Made by a program: the position numbers and the translations under genes. Shown here in pieces: positions 1-12,187 of a DNA stretch of 64,000 bases. The notes under the pieces were generated by a model, which was not told the DNA's origin, made no database searches, and worked only from the letters and a program-made list of their open reading frames with translations. Position 1 is the first letter of the stretch; each line of letters starts with the position of its first letter. The stretch comes from Ziziphus jujuba (Eukaryota; Streptophyta; Magnoliopsida; Rosales; Rhamnaceae), in the NCBI RefSeq assembly GCF_031755915.1, contig NC_083382.1, forward strand, positions 1,550,001 through 1,614,000. Direction: 5' to 3'.

Positions 1-151
1 TGAGTTTTACTCTGCTAATCTAACTCTTTTCGTCATGATTATACAACTTAAGATGTGGTTTGTATAACTGTCTCATAATTCAGCTTATTTGCAAACTGAA
101 CAAGATAGACAATGAACATAAGTCCATAAATTATTCTCCAGAATGCCAAAC

Positions 152-228
152 GAAAAAATAGAATGGCCACCTGAGCTCTACTTGAGAATAATGAAAAAAT
201 AGAATGGCCACCTGAGCTCTACTTGAGA
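152..228. repeat. Two-copy tandem repeat, 41-bp period
   Basis: A 36-bp block beginning gaaaaaatagaatggccacc occurs at 152-187 and again at 193-228 with a five-base spacer. It lies in what is probably the last intron of NBS1. It is a simple local duplication with no obvious function. Confidence 0.85.
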
Positions 229-439
229 CATAGTTATTCGTCTGGAGAAATTGGTTTTAATATGATTTCTGCATAAATCATCTTAATTCAAAACCTTACA
301 AACTAAACAGGACTAAGCTATAGATAATGTCATTACGAATTATAAGTAAAGGGGCAAGCGACGACTGCAGGGTAGCTGGGTCTAATTGGAAACCCACAGC
401 ATGGTGGCAATATTAGATTGAGAAAACTAATGCAATTAC

Positions 440-3400
440 CTTTCTAAAGCGTTTGAAGTTTAAGCCTTTGCAGTTTGTTGTAGAAGCTGTGGTAGGAAGC
501 ACATTTATATCTCGCACAAATAAATCTTGGCTATAAATAATATCTGAATTTCCATTCTCAGACTCATCAGCACTATCTCTTTTGGCAGGTATACCGTCAC
601 TAGTAGGCCTAAAGCTTGTAAAATTATTGGTATTAGCATGAGCTGTGGTTCTGTCAATCTTACTCACAGTTTCAATTAGGTCTTCAGAACATACAGCAGC
701 GGTTTTATGGACCGACGTGACTGTATCCACTTCAGCTTCAGAATCTGCTACAATTGTCTCATCTGTGGAGCATGAAGATGATACAACTACTGCAGAACAG
801 ATAAACAGGTACATTACTTTTGTATGCAAAAGAAACGTGGGACAATCATCAATTTTTTAGTTTCATTGGATGAAATTAATAAAAATACATAAAAGAGAAC
901 TGTAGTCAAAAACAAAAGTTTTGAACAGTTAACCCATCAAGCAATTGTCCAAATCTAGTTCTATCTAGAGCCATCTTCTTGGTAAAATCATAGATGATCA
1001 TATTCTTTTCACCGCTTCAACCATGTCAATTTTTAGACTTATTTTGAGATCAACCAAAAGCCAAGCCTCCTTCAATAGGTTCTCTTCATCCAAGAACATG
1101 TAAGAAAAGGACATATAGATACATTTTATCTCGTAAAAATTTTATACTTCCTAAAATCTCTCCACAAGCATGATCCAAATTAACCAGAAAAGGCATATTT
1201 ATCCAAAGAGAGCAAGAATACTTACCACAAGGTGATCTCAAAATGGAATGATCCAGTTGTCCACTTAAAACAGCAGAAATTAAGTCCATTTCATTCACTC
1301 TAGATACAGAACTGAGTTTAATGAAGCAACCAAACTTCTCAGCTGATCCTCCAGGGATGACACAAACAATGCAATTATCTTCTTCATGATCTGGTGCCTG
1401 CAAGGAATAGCTCAAAACAATTAAAAGATGGCTAGCTAGAACATGAGTAATATCTGCAAGCCACTCAAGAGGAAGGAAAAATTTAAAATTTAAATTTAAA
1501 ACTTTGTTATCCCTATAATTTGCGAATTCTGTTGTAATGGAATTGGCCACAAACCTTATATAATTAGGGAAAACTCAAAGAAGAACAAGAAGTAATAAGG
1601 GGAAAAACTTGGAAGAAGAAGTACTAGTGGGGAAAACTAGGATAAAGAATGGATCTGTGATGTTTTTGATAAGAATGTGTGATAACTAGGATTAAAAAAA
1701 ACCTATAATTCACAAAATTTTATTTGAATAACAGTGAAAGTAAGCCATCAGCAACAAGTTCTTGGCATGGAGCTTGCCCTTTCATAAACAAATGCATGCG
1801 CATGCATGCACACCCATGGAGGAAAATATAGATACTGTTCAAAAAACAATAATGGAACTTATCAGTACTTCTACGTCACAAATAACAACATGGGGAGAGG
1901 TGGGAAGATAATTTTTTCTCCAATGATGGCAACATAGCATAATGTTGCTGCTATTGTAGATTTCAAAATTTCCACCAAAAAACAGTGAATTTCGCGCAAT
2001 GAAGAGGGCTGCAGATATCAAATTTTTTGCATAAAGAAATGTGATTAGTCTAGAATAAGAAATACACAAACTGTTGCTGCAAATCCAAAGAAACCTAAAG
2101 CATAAAGAATGAAAGCATAATAGAATAGACAACTGGATACTTGGCTGCTTAAGTTAATGCCTTCAATAGATTGAATCTTTGCTCCACTAACTTCCAGTAA
2201 AGACTGCAACCGAGCCCCAAATTTATACTGTCATTGTATATAAATAGGGTAAATACATCAATATTGTCATTTTACATAACCCAACAACCATTATAATTCT
2301 TAAACATGGATATGTGCATGGAAGACATTTGTAAGAATTGTTCATAACATCCTCCCAAGGAATTAAACAAATATAACTTTCTATGCAATACAAGGAATAC
2401 AAACATTACCTTGTTTGTCGAATCCAATACAAAAGTATATCCTCTGAAACAGTTTTCACGAGTTTTTGGATCTGTAACTTTTACTGCTACTCCTTCCACT
2501 GTTAGAGTTGCAGAATAGCTGATTAAGATGAAGAAAGACACCTTAATTAGCATAATCAATGCCAATCTACAAGGAATTTCATAATGTAACAAAATGCATA
2601 AAGCAAGATCAAACAACACTTACTTACTGCAGCTGGGAATTTCAGTGCGAATGTTTTCTTCTGCAAATGACTAAATAAGCTATTGGGATCAGTACAATAC
2701 AGCAGGTCAAAGTAAGAAAAGCATATATTTCAAATAAGAACCTATCACCAAGATAAGCAAGAGCAAGTCTAAATGACTATCAATCAGTCAATAGTACAAG
2801 TTTGAGTAACCCCATTAGCAACCAGACTGGCTTTGAATCTCTCAAAGGACCTATCAGCATTGTGCTTGACGGTAAATATCCATTTAAATCAGACAGGTTT
2901 GTTTCCTAGGCCCTGGAGAGGAAAAGAAATATCGTCCTGCTTTCTTATTGATGGAGTTCAGTAACCATGACATGAACATAGTATTCACAAAATCCCAATC
3001 TTAAAATTGGAAACTGAAGTCTGTGGTAGGAGATATATGAGATAGTCCATCTTTCCTCATCCTTTAATGAAGAGATGTTGATTTCTTTTTTCTTTTTTTT
3101 TTTTTTCTTTTTTTTTTTAACAATTACTCATCCAACAAGGTAACACCTCAACTAACTTTATGTTTTCAAAGCATAGATAACACCTAAACTAAAATTATGT
3201 CTTCAAAGCATAGAAACTCAGTATGTTGAGCATTTATTTACCTTAACCCAACTACTAAGGATACATGGTTTCTTAGCCACAATAGCATCAAGTAGATCTT
3301 CTCGCAAAGGCATGGGTTCATCAACAAGTACATGAGTGCACTCTTGACTAAAATTATGAATAATACAGGCACCTATAAGAAAATAAATTATTCAGTAACA

Positions 3401-6400
3401 GTATTAGCAAAAGTAATACGGGCACCTATAAGAAATTTGATACAAGTGCACAGAAACGTTCCTTCCCCCTCACATGTAGATTACAATAGCAGTACAAGCA
3501 GGTCTTATATGTGCAGAATAATATATTACCAAAAATGGGAGTCAGAATTTTGAATGCAAGTAAGACACACAACCAGATCAAATACATGTTGAATTATAAA
3601 CCCATCCTAAAAGATTAGGATGATAGGAATTGAATATGTGCATATATATACACAGCTAATACTAAAAATTTAAGAGATTAAACTATTGTAATCCAGTCAA
3701 CAAAACAAATTTAACACTCCCCTCATATATAGGTATGTCCAATAACCAGAAATAAAGTGGGCCTTACATGTGCTGACAATAAATTGTAAAAAATAGGGGT
3801 AACTAAGATTTGAAAAGAAGACTATGCAGATAACCTAAATTCTAAGACCACAATAAGTGACCACCGATCCTAAAAGTTTAAAGTCCTAAGAAAAATAACC
3901 CAACTATATAAACTAACAAAAATGCAAACTTAATAGAATAACAGAAACTAAAATCCAAATCAGCAAAGCATTTGCAACACGCAACAATAAAAACATTTGA
4001 GCAGCTACACATGGGGAACCATCAGCTAAAATGTCCTCCTCACTAACCAATTGATGAAATTTTGTCCTGAAGGGGATGATTCACTTGGCAGGTCTCCCAG
4101 CAGCAGTCCCAGAAAATTAGTGGAACAAAAGAAAACCTGCAAGACAAGCGTACAAGGTATAAACATGAAAAGTTGAACATATGTCTGGTGTAATCCTGTG
4201 ATTTTTAATTTTTACTTTTGATAAAAGCATGAAAACCCTGTTATATAAAATTCCATAGATTTCTGAACATTACTCTTGTGACCATAACTGAGTTCCAATC
4301 ATTATATTGGAGACCATGCTAGCTTTTTTGATAACCTTGCACAATGAAGATCCATGCCCTGTAGGGAATCTGAAAAGCTATTTGAGTACCAAGGCAATAG
4401 TTTTCTTTTTAGTGTTAGCCACTCCTAAACCATCTTTGGAATAGCTTTACTACTTCCCAGGGAACCAAATCCCCTTAAAACCCTCCCCAGTACTGCCCCA
4501 CAAAAACTCTCACCGTGATCTTTTTAAGTTTCAACAAGCTACTGCTGGAACGCTAAAAGGAGATTAGAAGAAAAACAGAAATGCAAGAGATCATGTCACT
4601 TTCAACAGATGTAACTACATTTAAAATCTTCTAGCACCAGCTATGTTTGATAGTGTAATAAAATGTTCATATGATTACATGGGTTCTCAAAGATGTGAAT
4701 CCCCTGAGCCAAAAAAAGTTGCATCACCTGATGCTCCAGGCAATTCATATACTTGTAGATAACAGAGACAAATAATATTACGTTATAATATTAAGTTACC
4801 TGTAGGTTGCATTTCCAGTTCCAAATGAGATCAGGTCACCATCTCTTAAAGTGGTTTCTTTATTTGGGAACTGATGAACTTTCTCCATTGAGCCAAGGTT
4901 TTTATTAATGAAGGTACCATACTTTGAGCAATCCCAAACAAGAACTTTGCATGAAGAACTAGAAGATTTAATCTGTGAGGGGTTAATGGAAGTCATTACA
5001 TCCACAGATATTTCTGCATGGATCCGAGATACTCCTTTGTCCTTTGTAATAATTATGTCACAACCTACAAGGAAGGTCATATATGTATGTTAAGCCAACT
5101 GCCATCCTATACATTTTATGCAACTTTAAACACAGAAGAAGAAATAAACATAGAGAAACAATAGTTAAGTTACTATCAACCTGAAAAACTTAAGCTAAAA
5201 GGATATGTATTCAACTATGTATATCATAATAGACACTTAACACTCCCCTTCATTGAAAGTTCCATCCAAGAGCAAGACAAAAAGTGAGATCTTATACATG
5301 CATAACAACAACGATCAATCGTAGGTGTTACCAGAAAATGGCACAAGATGAATAGGCAACTAGAGCTCTTATACCATGTTAAGTTATTATCAATTCTAAA
5401 AGTTTAAACCAATAACAAGCATACCAAACTTGTATAGCAAGTCAACATAACAAACAGTTAACAAATTTTCCAAATGGGTTCTAGAGCACATCCTTTAATC
5501 CATCCTCTTCAATTTGTAATTCTAAAGGATTCATGTCCCTATTAGCTTTTACATAGATATGTCCTATATTCAGTTTCCTGTTAGCATACCTTGCCGCTTT
5601 GCATGCAACATGAGCAAGTCACTTTGGTCAGTAGACCTTAAAATAATGATGAAACTGACATTTATACACTTATAGGAACAATGAGTCAATGACAACTATA
5701 AAGCTAGGAATTCTACAATTTAATTGAAGCCATAAGATAAAATTAGTAAAGAAATTCATTCACTCAGAAGAATACTCTCTATGCAAATGTATGTAAATAA
5801 AACATTGCTAGTTCTTGCCTTTTCTTGATGAAACAAACTCTTATATAAAAAATATTACTAAAAAAAATGAGAATTAATTATGATCAATATCAATATGTTT
5901 TGAACCAAGCAGTGAGCAGCAAGCATATATGTACTCAATGAATAAGCAACTACAAGTATAAAATGGAGGGAATTTTACAAGAAATGCATAAGGTCAGTAC
6001 CTTTTCGACCCACTTTGTACAATCCCTTTGCAGAGATATAGTATTCATATTCACCTATCATATGATGCACACCTTGTTAAACAGCAACAAAGGATATCTA
6101 ACAATCACAAAATTCAAGTAGAAAAATATATTTCAAACATATAAATTCGAAAGATAAAAACCAGTACACATAGCAATCATGAATCTAGACAACAATGGAA
6201 GAATTATGCATGTTTGTAAATGAATTAAGTTCCAAAATTGAATTACATAGGAATGTCAGAGTTAACTAACCTTTACAAACACATTCCCCTAGATAAAAAA
6301 ATATGAGTAAAATATTTTATCAGCATTCATAAAAAACTAATGGTTTACAAGAATCTAGTATTCTAAAAAAGTAAAGAAAAAAAAGCTAAATATAGGTGAG

Positions 6401-7579
6401 CTTGCTTAAACCCTTCCTTCAAGTAAAAGCAAAATATGTTTCCAAGATTCATGATTCATGAATTAGAAGGTGATGTGCACCATAAGCAACTGTGCACAAA
6501 ACTCATAAGGAGTGACATGAGGGACAGAGAGAGAGAGAACCTAGCAATCTACAAGAAGAGTTGAGATAGAAAGGTACTCAGACAATCACTTTAGCCATAT
6601 ATCATAGTAACAGACTAACAAAATAGAGTTCACAGTCTCTAGTCAGTCTCCAGGGTCTGTCAAGAAAGTATTTCCAGAAATTAGCTTGAAGATACTTAAA
6701 GTTCTAAGAGGATATCTTCTGAGTTAATGATAATGCTACGTAATTACCCACTTAAAACAATTTCCAACATAACATGAGGTAATGTCCATCTCTGTGGTTC
6801 TAAGAATGAAAATGTCCTTAAGGACCCATAAATTACACCTCCCTAGAGAGTACTGGAATATGCAAAACCAATTGCCCATGGTCATGATTTTTGTTAGAGA
6901 ATTCTATTAGCTACGGAGACCAGTCATGCCCTTCTTAGGGTGGGCGTCAACCACATACATGGTCATAGATATACTTCCAGCCTTTGCCATGACCATGATC
7001 AGACTAGTTTTGCAAGACCATAAAAATAGCATAGAATATTAACGACGATTGCTCAATCTAAAAGCTTGTCGAAGAGTATGAACAGGACTTTCAAACAGGC
7101 AATGCCAAACGGTGATCCCATATTTTTCCTGAATAAGGGGACGCTTAGGAGGAATTCAGAAACAGATTACAAAGAACTATCTTTTTTTAAATATATATAT
7201 ATATATATATTTAGGGAAAGAAAAATTGCGCATGCTTATATATGACACACAAAGAAGATCATTTTCTTGCTATTAATATGGTACAAGAGCTGGTTCTTCC
7301 ATGGTACAATGCTGACTAGCTACAAATAAGCTGGACACGCTGAATTAAACAAATGAAATTTTAGGGAAGAAAAGGAAAACAGAAGCAAATAATAAGAATT
7401 ATAAGGATAGTGAAAGAGTTTACAATTGTTCTAGGATGTAATTTCCTCAGCCAGGTTCTTTAATACAATTTTCTTACAGACAAATAAACAAACAGGTTTT
7501 GCTAAAGGATAAAAGCCAACCATAGCACAATACAGCACTAACCTGAAAGGGGGTCAACGGGAAAGAGACCCCAGACCAT
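440..7579 (-). CDS. NBS1: NBS1 (Nijmegen breakage syndrome 1 homologue), DNA double-strand-break repair; 3' end off window
   Basis: NBS1 is the phosphopeptide-binding adaptor of the nuclear MRE11-RAD50-NBS1 complex, which senses DNA breaks. Ten exons join in phase: 7543-7579, 6001-6054, 4800-5064, 4048-4136, 3242-3372, 2624-2670, 2410-2518, 2141-2227, 1226-1397 and 440-789, giving 447 codons with GT-AG borders. The protein starts MVWGLFPVDPLSG. Exons 1-3 encode the FHA domain (VGRKGCDIII, GVSRIHAEI with the SxxH signature, YGTFINKN, DGDLISFG). Exons 4-5 encode the BRCT region (FSFVPLIFW to ECTHVLVDEP and ILSSWVK). Later exons match the plant NBS1 middle region (FRGYTFVLD, SSCSTDET, SDIIYSQDLFVRD, NFKRFRK). 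The C-terminal exon, expected to carry MRE11/ATM-binding motifs, was not found in 1-439 and probably lies left of the window. I see no stop or frameshift. The assignment is by recognition of the family; the gene model is by eye. Confidence 0.9.
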
Positions 7580-8722
7580 GTTTTCGCCGGAGACGGAGAA
7601 ATAGATTACCGGTGACCAGTGCTTGCTATGATTGTACCTCCCCACAATTCAAGAAGACAGGCTTCGTATCTCTCCGGCTTTTCAAGCCCACAACAAAAAT
7701 TTATTACCCCAAAAACTTATTAAAAAAAAAAAAAGCCCAAAACGAAAACAAACCCAACTTTGTTTTTCTCCTGGCCCATTTTTTATTTTTATTTTTTAAA
7801 AAAAGAAGAAATTTCTAATCATTTTATTATCATGAGTAATTAGATTTTCTTAAAGGCCTAAAAGACAAGTTCTTTATTTATTAATTTTATTACTTCATTC
7901 TTAAGATGCATTTTTACTTTGTAATCCTATTTAGAAGTATGAAATCCTCAAGAACATTATTTTAGCATTTTTTTATTTTTTATTTTTAACATTTATTTGT
8001 TTGATAATAGGATTTGAGATTACCATCAACGGCTAGCTATCTCTGTCTGCATTACTTTTATTTTAAAACTAATTTTTTATTTTTTTTGTTAACTTCTTAT
8101 TTTCTCCATTTAATTATTTATAAATTTAAGAAAGTGTTTAACGTATTATTTTACTCTTATTTCTCCAATATATATATATATATATATATTCCTTTTAATT
8201 GATTTATTGAAGCATAAATTGGAATAGTAATTTTATAATTTTAGCCAAAGACGCCAATATGATTTAAGTAAATTTGGGAGAAATATGTAACCTTCTTTTA
8301 CAAAATTTGAAAGAACGCTATTTTCAGTCAAATTAGAGCACATTCCAACTATTTTCTTATTAAGAGGCAATCCATATAATTTTAGCAACTTAAGAGATTT
8401 CTATACTATTTTCTTTTATGAAACTAGCTTCAATTATTGCTCAACAAATTGGCCATATATTAGCTTGTTTGGTTCATTTCAGTGTCCATCATAGACCCAC
8501 AATTTTGAGAAGCATCAACTATTGTAATTTGGACCAAGAAGAGATACTAATCCGTTGATTTGATCTCAAGCAAATGCTGATTCTTCCGTTATCCTTATTT
8601 TTTTCGAAGGGCCCTCACAACAGGTGCTTTACTTATTATGCGAAATGAAGTACCCTAATATGGTGAGGCTTATGCTTTATACTGGAAGACACTTCATTGA
8701 AGACCTTAAAAAATAAAAAGTA

Positions 8723-8761
<39 letters not shown>

Positions 8762-8855
8762 TGTTGGAGGACTTGGAACTAAAATCTTTCTTGGTCGACA
8801 TTCTTTTCATCAAGTCTAAAAGAACAGAGATCGGCGGAAACAGTTGGGAGTCGCA
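7580..8855. other. Shared 5' region of NBS1 (minus) and ankyrin copy A (plus)
   Basis: This AT-rich divergent intergenic stretch holds the 5' leader and promoter of NBS1 and of ankyrin copy A. The part from about 8200 to 8760 recurs at about 17500-18310 and 29310-30250, so it is an old flank carried along in each duplication. A (TAA)n microsatellite occupies about 8725-8759. I could not assign a specific promoter element. Confidence 0.6.
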
Positions 8856-9834
8856 ATGGACAGTACAGTGTTTGAAGAAGCAGCTTCAGGGAACCAAAGG
8901 CTTATTCAACGACTGCAGCAACATAGTGTTGATCCTCAACAAAAGACACCCCAAAAGAACACTGTTCTTCACATTGCTGTGATGTACAATCAAAAGGATA
9001 TTTCAAAAGAAGTTCTTCGCTTATGTCCATGGCAATTTTACCAAGCAAACACTGATGGAAACAGTCCTTTACACACAGCAGCGAAAATCGGGAGTAAAAA
9101 GATGGTTGAGCTTCTCATCGATGGTTCGGACGACATTGACAGCCAGCAATATGATATTATAGGAATGAAAAACTTGAAAGAGAAAGACACAGCCTTACAT
9201 GTTGCAGTTAAAAATGGTCACTTTGGTGTAGCAAAGCTGCTCATGGAAAAAGATCCAGGAACTTTGGATTTGATGAATAATGATAATGCGTCTCTACTTT
9301 TTCTTACCATGGAGGGAGGTTTTCTCAATATTGCACAGCATATTTTACTCCAATTTCCTTCAGCACCATGCTGTGGCTCCAACGGCATGAATGCCTTGCA
9401 TGCAGCTGTGATTCGAGCCTTTAATGGTAATCATATCATATACTTTTTTTGTTGCTAACGATTTTTTGTTATGGAATTTTGACACTTTTTATTACAACAT
9501 CTGGCATCTATGCTAGCTTCTAATCATACTCACTCTCCTTTGAAAACACTTAATGCTTGTTGCAGCTCGCAAGTTTGAATATCGAGCGCCTGACTTATCT
9601 CTGGAGGAAGTCCGACACCTGCTATGCGGCTTTCTTTTGCATGCTGGAAATAAATGCGTCAATGTAGGATACAGAAAGGCTAACCAGCCAACACAAACGG
9701 GTACTCTGTCTTTTACATTTTCTTTCTTCCTATAGGTCCAAAACTATTATATATATATATATATATAGAAATTAATTATTGATTTCTACCGATTTCTAGA
9801 TATTATGCTCTTACTACTTGAAAAAGGAGGTCAT

Positions 9835-10299
9835 TATGAAGTCCAGCCGCACCACCACTGCACTGACAGTGTGAAGACTGCACAGCCACCATTTTTGACA
9901 ATGGTCATTGCTGCATTTAACATCGAAAATGGATTGCTCAACAATTGTGGGCTACTGTCAGAAGCTGTTGAAGATTGTGGCCATGCAACCGACTTTGTAA
10001 GCCTATAAATAGGCTCCATCCCGTTGCATGCAAGCAAGCCATGAGAGCAAGCTCAATATTATCCCAAGTGAGGAATATTGAGAGAAAACTCCGAGAGAGA
10101 GAGTGTTTAAGTTCCAGAGAGAGCTTGAGAGAAGAGTGAGCAATTCCAGAGAGAATTTGACAGTGTAGAGAGAGGTTCCAAGTGAGAATTTCCACGAGAG
10201 AAGTTTTTTATTTTTGTATTCTGTTTCCAAGAGAGTAATAGAATTATTTTTATTTTTCTTATCATATTTCTTCTCTAAAGTGGTCAGAGAACCACAACA
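9835..10299 (+). repeat. 5' LTR of the Copia element
   Basis: 465 bp, aligning end to end with 14937-15403. It begins TATGAAG where the 3' LTR begins TGTGAAG, so the canonical TG terminus has been changed here. It ends CCACAACA. It contains the TATA box at 10004-10011 and a GAGAGA-rich stretch after it that probably forms the start of the transcript. Confidence 0.93.
10004..10011 (+). promoter_or_regulatory. TATA box of the 5' LTR
   Basis: TATAAATA within gcctataaataggctcc, preserved at 15106-15113 in the 3' LTR. It is the likely core promoter of the retrotransposon. The 3' LTR copy could drive outward transcription into the downstream ankyrin exon remnant. Confidence 0.75.
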
Positions 10300-10301
10300 A
10301 G

Positions 10302-10313
10302 TGGTATCAGAGC
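10302..10313 (+). other. Primer-binding site (initiator tRNA-Met)
   Basis: TGGTATCAGAGC, two bases after the 5' LTR end. It is the standard plant Copia primer-binding site, complementary to the 3' end of initiator tRNA-Met, and it fixes the inner border of the LTR. Confidence 0.93.
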
Positions 10314-10888
10314 TCCATGTCGAGAGCTTGGGTTCAAAATTTGAAGAAACAGAGCTACTGTTCTTCAAGTTGGTGTTTCGAAAAGTTGCTCAAATAATTA
10401 ATTTGACAATACCAGGTGAAAGTACCCGACGAGACGAGAACACACAAGTTCGTCGGAGAGAAAGAAAGCGTCTCACGCGCCCGCACGCGCCGTCTGAAAT
10501 TTTCTGCAGCAGTTCACGCGCCGCACGCACAATCTGGAGGTTGAAGACGACCACGTCAGCAGACACGTCAGCGCACCAAGCCACGTCATCAGCCACGCCA
10601 ACCGACACGTCATCTGCCACGTGTTGACACGTCAACATAATCTGCCACGTCATCAAAATTTTCTGAAATTACGGAACAGACCCTGAATTGTTGGAAATTA
10701 CATATTGACCCCTGTAGTTTCTATATTTACAGGTTGACCCAGAAGTTTTGTGAAATTATATTTTTGCCCTAAAATTTTTGGTAATTATATTTTGACCCCG
10801 GAAGAGTCAAGTCCACCATTTTCGGCCGTTCCGGACGCAACGGTTAACTCCGTTTTGCCAAATTCGGCTCCATTTTTGTCAAGCCATA
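10314..10888 (+). other. Untranslated leader of the Copia element with an ACGT-motif cluster
   Basis: 575 bp between the primer-binding site and the gag ATG. About 10551-10655 holds six CACGTCA motifs and one CACGTG, the core bound by plant bZIP factors. From about 10675 to 10805 there is a degenerate repeat of a ttgaccc plus AT-rich block. No coding sequence is evident. Confidence 0.7.
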
Positions 10889-12175
10889 ATGTCAATGGAA
10901 GAATCATCTTCGGGAGCTATGGTTAAGCTCACTGCCACAAATTATATACTTTGGAGACCTCGGATGGAAGATCTCCTCAATTGTAAGGATCTGTTTGATC
11001 CTATAGAAGCTAAAGGAGAAAACCCCGATCCCAGCAAAGAAGCAGAATGGAAGAAATTAAACAAGAAAACGATTGGTCAGATCAGGCAATGGATCGACCA
11101 TAGTGTCTTCCATCATGTAGCGAAAGAAACGGATGCATATGCCCTCTGGACAAAATTGGAGGACATGTACCAGGCCAAGACTGCTCGGAACAAAGCCCTG
11201 TTGCTTAAGCGATTGGTAAATTTAAAATTACAGAGTGGAACTTCTGTAACCGAGCATACCAGTGAGTTCCAGAGCTTGGTAAATCAACTATCTGCTGTGG
11301 ATTATCAACTAGGGGATGAGGATCAAGCCCTCCTACTTCTAAGCTCTCTTCCAGACAGTTGGGAGACATTGGTAGTCTCTCTCAGCAATTCGGCCCCGAA
11401 TGGCAAACTTACTATGTCTATGGTTAAGGATGCCCTATTTAATGAAGAGGCCAGGAGAAAGGACATTGGCATGGATCAGTCACATGCCCTCGTCACAGAG
11501 AGAGGAAGACAGCAAAGAGGTGGTCGAGATAAGGGGAGAGGCAGGAGCAAGAGCAGAGGCAGATCTACAGACGGCAGAAAATCATCATATAAGTGCTATC
11601 ATTGTGGCCTAGAGGGTCACATGAAGAACTGCAGAAAGTTGTTGAGAGAGCAGAGACTCCAAGGTAATCAGCCGAAGAAGGATGGAGAGACACTAGTCAC
11701 TGTTACAGGCGAAGTGGCGCTCTGCTCCACCGTAGAAGAGACATGCCTTCATATATCAACCCAAGATGTTGAGTGGGTAGTCGATACTGCAGCATCCTAC
11801 CATGTCACTCCACACAGAGATTTCTTCAAAACGTACAAAGCAGGAGACTTTAGTACGGTAAAGATGGGAAATTCCAGTTTTGCAAAGATTATGGGAACTG
11901 GTGATATTCAGGTAAAAACGAATGTTGGTTGTACAATCACTTTGAAGGATGTCCGTCATGTTCTAGATCTTCGGCTTAATCTACTTTCGGGAGCAGCCTT
12001 AGACAAGCAAGGCTATGACAACTACTTCAGCAAAGGCACATGGAAAATGACGAAAGGTGCCATAGTTGTCGCTCGAGGATATATTTGTGGAACGCTGTAC
12101 AAGACTCATGTGAAGATATGTGCAGATAGCCTCAATATTGCAGAAGGAGAGGCGTCTCAAAATCTGTGGCACTAG
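10889..12175 (+). CDS. Copia gag-protease-integrase N-terminus, ended by an in-frame TAG
   Basis: 428 codons. The N-terminal half is a UBN2/gag-type region (NYILWRPRMEDLL, residues 18-30). A basic RGR-rich stretch (about 205-230) precedes a zinc knuckle at C236, C239, H244 and C248. That spacing is CX2CX4HX3C, one residue short of the usual CX2CX4HX4C. The aspartic protease active site is DTA at residues 299-301 (WVVDTAASYH), as in Tnt1-like elements. The frame stops at TAG 12173-12175 inside the integrase zinc-binding region (LWH, stop, RLGHMSEKG). The next base triplets continue the polyprotein in the same frame, so this is a point nonsense rather than a natural gene end. Confidence 0.9.
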   Translation: MSMEESSSGAMVKLTATNYILWRPRMEDLLNCKDLFDPIEAKGENPDPSKEAEWKKLNKKTIGQIRQWIDHSVFHHVAKETDAYALWTKLEDMYQAKTARNKALLLKRLVNLKLQSGTSVTEHTSEFQSLVNQLSAVDYQLGDEDQALLLLSSLPDSWETLVVSLSNSAPNGKLTMSMVKDALFNEEARRKDIGMDQSHALVTERGRQQRGGRDKGRGRSKSRGRSTDGRKSSYKCYHCGLEGHMKNCRKLLREQRLQGNQPKKDGETLVTVTGEVALCSTVEETCLHISTQDVEWVVDTAASYHVTPHRDFFKTYKAGDFSTVKMGNSSFAKIMGTGDIQVKTNVGCTITLKDVRHVLDLRLNLLSGAALDKQGYDNYFSKGTWKMTKGAIVVARGYICGTLYKTHVKICADSLNIAEGEASQNLWH

Positions 12176-12187
12176 AGACTCGGTCAT

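Noticed and set aside
152..228. CRISPR-like repeat
   Set aside because: Only two copies with a 5-bp spacer in a plant intron; a plain tandem duplication.
8844..8855. Upstream in-frame TTG start for ankyrin copy A (and the same at 20778 for copy B)
   Set aside because: Plant genes start at ATG; the first ATG is at 8856 and 20790.
9805..10008. Short frame starting in ankyrin exon 3
   Set aside because: It is the broken exon reading into the LTR, not a separate gene.
10302..10313. tRNA-like sequence
   Set aside because: It is the retrotransposon primer-binding site, not a tRNA gene. I found no tRNA or rRNA gene in the window.
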